A program made the position numbers and the translations under genes. The notes under the pieces are model-generated. The model was not told where the DNA came from. It saw nothing but the letters and a program-made list of their open reading frames with translations, and searched no databases. From the NCBI GenBank assembly GCA_026261815.1, contig JAMPIT010000493.1, positions 2,931,501 through 2,995,500 on the forward strand: a stretch of 64,000 nucleotides of DNA, written 5' to 3'. Below are positions 25,962 to 34,880 of the stretch, one piece after another. This stretch comes from Monarcha castaneiventris obscurior. Its lineage: Eukaryota; Chordata; Aves; Passeriformes; Monarchidae. Position 1 is the stretch's first letter. Each line of letters begins with the position of its first letter.

Positions 25962-26140
25962 GGGAAAGTGTCCCAAAGTCTGTGTCCTCACATTTCAACC
26001 CCTGGGAGTCTCCCTGTGGCGTGGCTTGTCTGACACATGAGCCCCAGCTCCGAGGGCCCTGCTTTCCTCACCGTCTCCTCTGGTTTCCCTGTGCTGCTGC
26101 CAGAGGACGTGACCGTGGCTGTCCCAGCTCCTGCTGGCTG

Positions 26141-26200
26141 GACAGAGGAGGTCACATCTGCTGCTGCCCCGACAGAGAGGTCACATCTGCTGCTGCCCTG
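26141..26200 (+). repeat. Two-copy ~30-bp direct repeat
   Basis: 'gacagagg' followed by 'aggtcacatctgctgctgcc' occurs twice in succession with a 1-2 bp length difference. It is a small local duplication. Confidence 0.7.
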
Positions 26201-26604
26201 CCTGGTGCCAGCAGGGGCCTCGGAGCAGGGCTGGGTGGCTGCCACGTGGATGGACCCCCCTCCCTGCCCCACCGGCTGGACCCAGCAGTGACCGATGGCT
26301 CCTGTCCAGCTCATGGATGTGTCCGAGGGACGGAGGGTCCCCACATCCCCAGGACGTGCCACATCCCCACGTCCCCAGGGGGGTCAGAGCAACCCTGGAG
26401 CAGAGATGCTTCCTGCGTGGTGGCTCCTCTCCAGCTCCACCCCAGGGGTGAGACAAGGCTGTGCTCCAGTGTCTCCCTGGGATCCTGATGTCCTGTGGGA
26501 TCTCAAGCCCAGGCTTTTAGAGGCTAAATCTCCCTGCTGCTATTCTGTTGATGTAAAGGAAGGGTGGACTCAGTGCTGGTGCTCGTGCTGGCCTTCAGCA
26601 GTGT

Positions 26605-26806
26605 GGCTGTCACCCCACCAAGGCTGTCACCACACTGAGGCTGTCACCCCACCAAGGCTGTCACCCCACCGAGGCTGTCACCCTACTGAGGCTGTCACCC
26701 CACCAAAGCTATCACCTCACCAAGGCTGTCACCACACTGAGGCTGTCACCACACCAAGGCTGTCACCACACCAAGGTTGTCACCCCACTGAGGCTGTCAC
26801 CATACC
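26605..26806 (+). repeat. 17-bp minisatellite, about 12 units
   Basis: The unit is close to aggctgtcaccccacca, with recurrent variants ending cacactg or cacacca. Because 17 is not a multiple of three, the open frame crossing it on the + strand shows a 17-residue superperiod that visits all three frames. That marks the frame as a by-product of the repeat rather than a gene. The variants are interspersed (…accaa / …actga), suggesting repeated internal duplication or unequal exchange. It ends about 740 bp before the shared SEPTIN9 exon. Confidence 0.95.
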
Positions 26807-27546
26807 AGCTCAGCCTCACCTCGTGGAGGCTTCTTTGGGATCCCAGGGCTGTGCCTGCCCTGACCCTGTGCCTGTCTGGGTGCTGCGGGGTACAGAGGGT
26901 GTTTACAGCCCATGGCATTTGGATCCAGCAGTGGTTCCCTTTCCGTGGAGTTTGGCCTTTTGTTTCTGGATGGATTGGCCCGTTCCTCAAAACATTTCAG
27001 TCTTTGGTTCATGTGGTCTCTAGATTTGTTTTTAAGGGTATGAGCTTCTGTGGCTGCCACCTTTGGTTTTCTTGCTGCATTTATATGGGTTTGGTGCTCT
27101 CCTGGGATTGTTTCCCTGTTCCCCACCTGGGTTTTGCTGGCAATGCTCACAGGAAAGCCTCTGTTTATCTGTGAATCCTTTGGCTGTGAGAGGGAAAGCG
27201 AAGTGTTGGAAGCTGGATTGCTGTCTTCCCCCAAACCCAGTGCCCTGCTCTGCCATACAGTGATGGGACCCTCTGCTCCCCTCTGAGTATGGGATGGAGG
27301 GCAGTGTGAGGATAATCTCTGCTCTGGGGCTGAATTTCCTGGCTCTGGTGTGTTTTGTTACTGGGTTTTTAACTTGTCTGGAGAGGCAGGGCCTGGCCTT
27401 CGATCCCCAGCAGCTTAAATGGATGATGAATGCTGGGATGGAGGAGCAGAAATGGAATTATGAGCCTTGTGCAGTGTCTGTGAGCATCTCTGGAGACGCT
27501 CAGGTGAATGGTAACTAACTCCTGAACTGCTTTTCATGTTTTTCAG

Positions 27547-28197
27547 CTCTGAAAAGATCCTTTGAGGTTGAAGAGGTAGATCAGTCTTCAAATTCCTCCA
27601 CCCCACAAAGGCGGGCCCCGAACACCCTCCTCAGGTCCACCGTGTCCAGCTCCACGCAGAAGTTTCAGGAACTCGGCGCCAGGAATTCGGAGCCGTCCAC
27701 CCGACATGCGGAGCCCACAGTGCAAAGATCCCCCAAGCCCCCTCTGAGGAGAGTGGAGCTCTCTGGACCCAAACTGCCCGAGCCGGTGTCCAGAAGAACA
27801 GAAATTTCCATTGACATCTCATCCAAGCAGGTGGAGAACTCCACCTCGGGCTTGTCGCGGTTCGGCCTCAAACGAGCAGATGTGGGGCACAAACCCCCCG
27901 AGCCCACCCCCAGGAGGACTGAGATCACCCTCAGCAAGCCCCAGGAGCCGGGGCTGCGGAGGGCGGAGGCGCCAGCCTCCAAGATCCCCGAGATGTCCCA
28001 GCGCAGAGCCGACATGGCCAACACCGCCGCGCCCGACGCGGGCCCCAGGCGTGTGGAGATCCAGGTGGCCAAGGCCGCCGAGGGCCCGGCCCCGCGGCCA
28101 GCTGAGAGCTCAGAGCCCGCCCTGCCCGCCCAGCCACACCAGGCCGAGCCAAAGCCGCAGCCGGGGCCCGTGGAGAGCCCACCGAAGAGAGAAGAAG
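27547..28197 (+). CDS. SEPTIN9: SEPTIN9 shared N-terminal exon (microtubule-binding basic/proline-rich region)
   Basis: The exon encodes residues 19-235 in MADPAV numbering, starting ALKRSFEVEEVDQSS. It aligns through STQKFQ, RHAEP, QRSPK, RRVELSGPK, EPVSRRTE, SIDISSKQVEN, SRFGLKRAD and PRRTEIT with human SEPT9 (from memory). The acceptor is 'tttttcag|ct'. The donor is 'gaag|gtgagt' in phase 1, the phase expected for joining to the human-type ATEAAP exon. No GTPase motif is present; the P-loop exons lie beyond the window. The region is predicted disordered, basic and proline-rich. It carries seven [RK]R-x-[ED] motifs at residues 86, 101, 127, 141, 156, 171 and 186, mostly 15 residues apart. 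In mammals such motifs bind and bundle microtubules. GC rises steeply in the 3' half. The downstream frame past 28197 is intron read-through. Confidence 0.95.
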
Positions 28198-28500
28198 GTG
28201 AGTACAGGCCTGGCCGAGCCTCGGGCTGGACCTGCAGCAGGTGTCACACGGAGATGCCGAGGGCTGTGCGCTGCTCTTCTGTCTCCCGTGGTGACGCCTC
28301 TCGAGGCTGCTCTGGGATCTGTGCTCAGATGTGTCCACGCTCGTGGCTGTTACCCTTGGGTTTATCCTGCCTGAAAGAGCTGTCAGGTTCGATAAGAAAT
28401 GCTAGCGAGCCTAGAAGGAAAAATAAAAAGGAAACGCTGAAAAGCTAGGTGCTTGCATGACGTGAGAGCTCCGCCAGCCTGGGCCCTGTGTGCAGACCCA

Positions 28501-28694
28501 CAGAGCCCTGGGGAGGCTCCGCGGTGTGGGAGAGGTGCTGGCTGTGGAAGTGTTGTCGGGATGTCGTTGTTTGGTGGTGTTGTTTATGGCTGTGGGGCAG
28601 GATCTGCCTCTTCATTAGCAGAAGTCAGGGTTGTTTGACCTTGGAGCCAAAGTCTAATAACGTCATGGACCAGAGCCACTATTAAACTGGAGAC
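28501..28694 (+). repeat. Duplicated 194-bp non-coding element, copy 1
   Basis: The copy runs from 'cagagccctggggaggctcc' to 'attaaactggagac'. It is matched at 31495-31687 with about eight substitutions and one 1-bp gap by eye, roughly 95% identical. The 3' two-thirds (28600-28694) are AT-richer and include 'taacgtcatgg', a CRE-like core, and TAAT/ATTA motifs. It starts 304 bp after the shared exon. It has no CR1 features and no long frame. Confidence 0.93.
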
Positions 28695-29568
28695 CTGGCT
28701 TATATTAGCTCTATCTTGTTTTCAATTAATCCCATATTAAAGCCAGCTTCCCTCCCTCACCGGCTATCATTTTTTCTCCATAATGTTTCAGAGATTTTCC
28801 TTTCAGACCTGTTAATTACTTTTCTGCTCTCCATCGCCCACAAGCTCTCTCCTGTGAGGGATGCAGTGGTCGGGTGGAGGGCACCCCCTCCCTCCTCACC
28901 CCGTGCCTCTCTCTGGGGTCTGTGGGATGGGGTGGGGTGGCTGAACCAGGACCTGGGAGGTCCGTTCCTGGCCCTGAAGCTGGACCAGGGGTTCCATGCC
29001 CTCTCCTGGGTGCTGCCCTGTGGTCACACAGACCTGCAGAGAGGCCAGGCTGAGGTGTGTGCTGGCATCAAACCAAGTCAGGAGTCAGCAAGGGAGCTGA
29101 TATCAAACCTGCAGGACTCACGTGGGTTTTTTGTACTGTGCATGGTGTAGGCCTGGCTTTTCTGAGCTGGGTGTTTTGACAGGTTGGGCCATCTCCAGCT
29201 GGGCACAGCTGAGCTCTGAGCCCCAGCCCAAGGATGGGGTTTGTGTGAGCCCCTCTTTCTGTCCCCAGCTGCCATGTGTGGTGCCCAGGAGGCCCATCCT
29301 GTCCCATGGGTGAGTGCTCAGCCTCATCCTGCTGAGTCTGGGCTGCTCTGGGTGTCCCAGGCTCTGAACCCTACAATGGTTGGGCACTTTAAGAGCAGAA
29401 GAGTGGCTGAGCTGCTGAATCCTCCAGCTGCCTGGGGCGGGGGGAGAGGGAGGACAGCTGCTGGCACAAGTGTTACCCCTGAGCCCGGCTGTCTGGAGTC
29501 TGCCTTGCAGCACAAGCCAGCCCCGGCCTGGTACAAAAGGGGCTTTCAGTCCAAATGTCTCCAGGAAT

Positions 29569-29632
29569 CATCACAGAATGGTTTGGCTTGGAAGGTACCC
29601 TAAAGATCATCTAGGTCCAACCCCGCTGCCAC
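29569..29632 (-). mobile_element. CR1 LINE 3' tail fragment, antisense
   Basis: 'tcacagaatggtttggcttgg' … 'aagatcatctaggtccaacc' is the reverse complement of the CR1 3' end. It is the only CR1 piece in the window that I see opposite to SEPTIN9. The match fades after 'ccccgctgcca'. Confidence 0.85.
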
Positions 29633-31494
29633 GAAGAGCCAGGAGACAGAGTTGGAGGGTTTGTGTGGGCTCTGTCTCCTTTTCCCCATGTGTCAGCTCA
29701 AGGGTACAGCCCAGCCAGGGTCACTGCCAGAGCACGTGTCCCCTTCCTGATCTTCTCCTCCTCCCCCACTGCCATGACTTGAGGTTGCCCAAGGACCCCA
29801 TTTTGGGATGCTCCTCCCCTTGGTCCACAGCACCCACCCTGAGGTGATGCTGGGCAGGTGGGTGCCCTCTCTCCTTTTTGCTGGTGCAAGAACCCAGAGA
29901 GATTTGGGGGGGCTGCACAGGGATCCTCAGGATGTCCCATGGGGTGGGTGCAGGCACGTTGCCAACTCTCCCCACCTCCACTGCAGCTTTGACCCCACCA
30001 CAACCCCACAAGTGAAAATGCTGCCTCTCCAGTGTCTGCAGCAGAGACAATGTGTGGCAGGTCCTGCTGCAAGGTTTGGGTCACTGGGAGGGGCTCCTGT
30101 GGCACTGGACGCCCCGAGATCCCGTTGGCTGGTGGCTCTTCAGCACAAACAGCTGAGCAGGGGATGCAGGCAGCTGCCTCCAGCTGCCCTCACTGCTGTA
30201 CTGGGCCTCGCCTTCCCCAGCTGTCAGGCTCAGCTGCCTTGCCCTTAACCCCTCGTCCTGCTGCTGGAGGTATGCAGGAGAGCGTGTTGTGCAGGAAGAG
30301 GCCGGTCAGAGGAGAATAACAGTCCCAGGGAGCTTGGCGGTTCAGTACAAACCACAGAGGAAAGGAGTCATTTCAGCGCTAAACTTCACTAGGGTGGCGT
30401 GGCTGGTGGTGTGGGCTGAGCCCGCTCCAGAGCTGGGCTTGCCGAGGTGGGAGGAGGGCAGGAGGTGTTTAATGGGGCAAGAAATATTCCTTCCCATCCA
30501 TGCTCTCCCTCTCTGAGTCTTTGCTCTCTCCTGCACTCCCCGGAGAGCTTCCTTTGTGCTGGTGTAACATTGAATTGGGCCATTAGTGACAGGGAGGTGG
30601 GACGGAGGCGCCCATCCCCGTGGGATGTGCCACTGCAAAAGTGGATTTTGAGGCCCCAGCGTGGCTGGTGCTCCCCAGCTAGGACTGGGAAGTGTGATGG
30701 GATGAGCAGAGGATGTGGATTGCTATAGCTGGACTCTGCCAGAGCAATCTGAGCTGGGCTGTGCAGTGGGTGCAGGCAAGGGGAGGACATGCAGAGGGCA
30801 GAAGGAGGCACAAACAACTAAAAGTAGCCGTAAAAACAAGGTGAGGGCAAGGGCTGTTTCTGAACCCGCAGCCCTGGGCACTGTGGGAGGCTGCCTTTGC
30901 TGTGCACGACTTACCAAATGTGACTATCCAAACGTGAATATCCAAATCTGGCCGCCCGTGGGTGGGGCTGACCTCTCCCAGGCTCCTGCCGTGGGCAGCA
31001 GTTCACGCCCAGCCCGGGGCGCTGGCCTGGGATGGAGCTGGCAGAGGAGGATGTTCCTGCCCCGTGCTGGCAGGGCAGGTCTGAGCAGGGGTGTGGTGCC
31101 AATGTGGCCGGAGCTGGTTCGTCCCTGTGAGGAGAGGAACAGGGAATCACTGTGGGAGCAGCAGTGCTTCATCCAGAGACATCCACCTGCCCTTTGCAGT
31201 GGAGAGATCTCTAGGCATCCTCGTGAGCTGGATGAGGGACAGGCAAATCCTCAGGAAAAGCCACATCAAATCTATCCTGGGTGATCCTGCCGCTTCCTCC
31301 TGCCACAGCATCACCTTCCACTGTGCCTCCTGCCTCTGGCATTGTGCTTGTGTGCTTGAACATCTTGGCCTTCTCTTGCTCCTTGCAATGTGTGCTGGTC
31401 AGACTTGGAGAGGGGCAAAGGCATTGCTGGCCCCAGAAAAGTTAATGGTTTCCATTTCAGTTTAATAATATTTTTCTACTTCCCTCAGTCTGAA

Positions 31495-31687
31495 CAGAGC
31501 CCTGGGAGGCTCCACGGTGCGGGAGAGGTGCTGGCTGTGGGAGTGCTGTTGGGATATCATTGTTTGGTGGTGTTGTTTATGGCTGTGGGGCAGGATCTGC
31601 CTCTTCATTAGCAGAAGTCAGGGTTTTTTGACCTTGGAGCCAAAGTCTAATAACGTCATGGACCAGAGCCACTATTAAACTGGAGAC
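31495..31687 (+). repeat. Duplicated 194-bp non-coding element, copy 2
   Basis: This is the near-identical partner of 28501-28694, in direct orientation 3.0 kb downstream. The match begins at the same 'cagagccct' and ends at the same 'ctggagac', with unrelated sequence on both outer sides except for the truncated third copy that follows. Confidence 0.93.
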
Positions 31688-31693
31688 TATTAA

Positions 31694-31740
31694 ACTCCGA
31701 GGTGCAGGAGAGGTGCTGGCTGTGGATGTTTGTGTTGATG
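31694..31740 (+). repeat. Truncated third copy of the duplicated element
   Basis: Right after copy 2, 'tattaaact' is repeated. It is followed by 'ctccgaggtgcaggagagg' and 'tgctggctgtgga', a second pass through the first ~45 bp of the element with a few changes. This points to a tandem slip at the downstream locus. Confidence 0.75.
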
Positions 31741-33442
31741 GCTCAGTTCTGGGATCTCAGGTGGTGGACTGGAAGCACTCCCAGATGAGAAGTGGAAGCT
31801 GGCTTGATCTGATGCTCCTTTTTGTCTCCTCACGAGTTTCTGTGGTTACCCAGGTCCTGGGGACAGCACTCAGCCAGCCAGGCAGGCTCTATCCCACCCC
31901 TGTTCCTGCTCCTGCCCCGTGGGCCTTCCTGGCAAGGATGCTCTGGAGCTTGTTTAGATAAATCAAGGCAGATATAATGAATAATGGGGACATTCGCCTA
32001 ACACAGGAGCATGACCTTCCTCTCTCCCACTGTGGATCTGTGCAAAACAGCCCAAACCATCTCTGAGCTTTCAGCTCTGTCGGATTCTTTGTCCCACGGC
32101 CACTTTGGGACAGCCACACAGGGTGCCAGGTGCCTCTTAAAACTCGGCAGGGTCCCCCCTCCTGTTTTGCTGCAGAACAAGCAGGGCAACATCAGGAGAG
32201 CAAAGCAATTCAACTTTCCACTTGAGTTCCACTCTTTTTTCCAGCTTGAACCCTTACGGAAAGACTTTTCTTTAGAACTCCCATAGAGTTGGGCTAAAAT
32301 TTAAACACTGAAGAAATGCTTAAAAACAGAAAGAAGGAAACTTTAAGATCCCTGTGAAAACCAGGGACCTGTTGCCGTGTGCTGGGAAGTTGTGTTGGGA
32401 GCTGTAACCCAGTTTCCCTCTACCAGCTTCAAGCCTCCATCTTGCCATGGACACCCAGGGATGGAGAAGTGAGGCCACACAAGCCTCGGGGTGACTTTTC
32501 CTCTGTCCTGTGCTGCCAGGGTGACACCGAGGGTGGGGCTGCCGGGGTTAGAGGGATTTGGACAACTGTTAACACAGCGATGCTTCCTGCGATGGAGAGC
32601 CCGGGGCTGAGTGGAGATGCAGTGAGTCACCGTTTCCAGCTCTTCAACAAAAGAGATTAAAGCTGTAGGGAAATGTTTCCTCCAAAACCAGCTGACACAT
32701 TCGGGCTGGGTTACGGGCAGTCTTTTTTTTTGTCCTTGTTATTATTTTTAATGGGAAAATGCCTACAGCTCAGGATTCCAAATGGAAGGGCTGAGTGGGA
32801 AACGCTGAGTCTTGGTTTGTGAACGCAAGTGCCAAAAATGAGATAATCCGGAAAAATCTAGAGCTGCAGCACCAGTGACTTGGAAGGAAGAGCGGGAGCA
32901 TGTGTGGGGGAGAGGAATGTGTCCCATCACAGAGACACTGCCTGATCCAGGACACCACGAGCACGGGGAGGGCACTGCCTGCTCCCCCTCCCTTGGTGTG
33001 CTGTAGGAAGCCGCCAGTGCCCCTCGGTGTGTTTTGGGGTGAATTGAGGGCACTGAGGATGCCAGGAGGAGGCTGGGGGATGTGGCTGTGATGGTGCTGG
33101 TGCTGCATGTCTCTGCCCCCCAGCAGTGCCATCCCCAAGTTACGTTGTGTTCATCTCCGGTCACGTTGGCATGCACGTGTCCCTTCTTTGCGTGGGCACA
33201 GTCTGTGTGGATGCTGTGCCATGTGGGTGCTCCAGCTGGGCAGGACACATCCCAGGAAGTGAGGCTGTCCACTGCAGCCAGCCAGACCCAGGAGGATTCG
33301 TTTGCCCTGCTGCATGTCCCTGCGGGCCCATAGGAAAAGCAGCGAGCTCCCCAGTGGAGCTTCATTATGCAAAGGGATAGTTTCCCACAGGAAACACCAC
33401 GGTTCCCACTTCCTTTCCTTGCCACATGTCATGTCTGAGACC

Positions 33443-33957
33443 AGGAGAGGGCGAAGCTGGGGATGCTGCATCCAGCTCTGGGGGCTCCCAACATCAGAAG
33501 GACACGGAGCTGCTGGAGCAAGTCCAGAGAAGGCCATGGAGATGCTCCAAGGGCTGGAGTCCCTCTGCTCTGGAGCCAGGCTGGGACAGCTGGGGATGTT
33601 CACCTGGAGAAGAGGAGGCTCCAGGGAGTCCTCAGAGCTGCTTCCAGGGCCTGAAGGGGCTCCAAGAGAGCTGGAGAGGGACTGGGGACAAGGGATGGAG
33701 TGACAGGACACAGGGAATGGCTTCAAACTGCCAGAGGGCAGATGGGATATTGGGAAGAAATTCTTCCCTGTGAGGGTGGGCAGGCCCTGGCACAGGGTGC
33801 CCAGAGAATCTGTGGCTGCCCCATCCCTGGAAGTGTCCAAGGCCAGGTTTGACGGGGCTTGGAGCAGCCTGGGATAGTGGAAGGTGTCCCTGTCCATGGC
33901 AGGGGTGGGACTGGGTGGTCTGTAAGGTCCCTTCCAACCCAAACCAGTCTGTGATTC
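33443..33957 (+). mobile_element. CR1 LINE, longest 3' fragment in window
   Basis: About 515 bp carry the ordered CR1 blocks: 'tgctgcatccagctctgggg', 'ggagaagaggaggctcc', 'tgacaggacacagggaatgg', 'gaagaaattcttccctgtga', 'gccctggcacagggtgccca', 'ccatccctggaagtgtccaa', and the tail 'ggtcccttccaacccaaacc'. The blocks span the 3' end of the reverse-transcriptase ORF and the 3' UTR. The copy is 5'-truncated and not coding now. The subfamily style is one I associate with passerines, which is an inference. Confidence 0.95.
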
Positions 33958-34530
33958 CCTGCTGAGCTGTGCAGTGACCCCGGCCTAGCTCAGTGACCTG
34001 GCAGGTCTCTTCCAAGGCTGGCTTGGGTCTGTGGGCGAGGCTGTGCATCGGTGCCATCTCCTCACCTCCTGGGCCTTGCAGGGAGGGTCCGGGGTGAATG
34101 TGTGTCTGCAGAGGTCCGAGCCTCTTGTTCCAGGCAGGAGGTGGCCGCCTGCAGGCTCGCCTGGCTGTGGCTTGTGGGGTCTGTGCTCCAGCTGGGGTGT
34201 GAGCTCTGAGCACCCTCAGGAACGTGGGACTCTCCTGTGATGAAAACTGGGGCAGCCCCTGGACAGAGATGCCTTTGCTGGCTGAGAAATGGGGGAGTGC
34301 TCCCGCCTGCCGTGGGATTTGTGTTCCTCCAAGTGGTGCTGAAAGGCAAAGGGAGACACAGCCCTGGCTGAGGGGGGCATGTAGGAACCAGACCCAGGAG
34401 TTTCTCTGTTTATCTTGTGGTATTTGCATGTCTGGAGCCCGTGGCAGCCGTGCTGGGGAACGTGCCCCGCACCCATCCGCTCCTTTGGATCCTCCAGCTT
34501 TCTCACATTTAGGTTAATCATCCTACAGGC

Positions 34531-34880
34531 TGATAAGGCAAATAAAATCCGTTATCTTGACCAAGATAAAACAAAGAGTTTGCTTTGATCTCCCGCAGTA
34601 AGGCCTGGCCGCTGGTTTTGTGACTTCTCTGCTGTCTGCCAGGGGAGGGAAGTGATGGCAATGGTGATGAACCTTCTGTAATTAAGGAATCGTTCTCTTT
34701 TAAGCTATTTCTAGACTGCTGTCCCTGCCTGAGATGTTTCTGTTGGCCAGTGGTTGAAGGGACACCATAGGCTGGGTGCAGTGCCAACTCCATAAACTGG
34801 GTCAGAGGAACTGAATTGAGATTATAGAGAGATAACTTTGTTTTGAGAAGATCAAACGTTGTTGTGAGCAAAAAAGATAA
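34531..34880. promoter_or_regulatory. Candidate intronic enhancer: cluster of WGATAR motifs
   Basis: Five WGATAR matches lie within 350 bp: TGATAA at 34531-34536, AGATAA on the minus strand at 34552-34557, and AGATAA at 34564, 34830 and 34875. The first three fall within 40 bp, next to 'acaaag' and 'ctttgatc', which resemble SOX/TCF cores. The local sequence is AT-richer than its surroundings. Motif clustering suggests but does not prove a GATA-factor-bound enhancer. Confidence 0.35.

Larger units (their letters stand above)
13275..27546 (+). other. SEPTIN9: SEPTIN9 intron between MADPAV exon and shared N-terminal exon
   Basis: The intron starts gtgggt and ends 'gtttttcag', with a branch-point candidate 'ctaac' at 27515-27519, 28 nt before the acceptor. 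It contains the rest of the CpG island, a 19-nt A tract (14225-14243), a CR1 fragment (15594-15756), a small hairpin (21159-21198) and a 17-bp minisatellite (26605-26806). In human, a further alternative first exon (MERDRIS start) lies in the corresponding region as I recall; I looked for a similar ATG-plus-donor and did not find one. No other gene is supported. The open frame of 300 codons at 24901-25803 on the minus strand shows no recognisable domain. Confidence 0.85.

Noticed and set aside
26295..27023. 242-codon + frame with His/Thr/Pro-rich repeats
   Set aside because: It is generated by the 17-bp minisatellite cycling through all three frames; there is no conserved flanking coding sequence.
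28198..28448. Extension of the SEPTIN9 shared exon frame past 28197
   Set aside because: A consensus gtgagt donor sits exactly where the human exon ends, and the downstream residues (cysteine-rich, unlike septin) show intron read-through.
33151..34429. Overlapping minus-strand frames of 263 and 265 codons
   Set aside because: Both run antisense across the CR1 relic at 33443-33957, whose GC-rich 3' end lacks stops on that strand.
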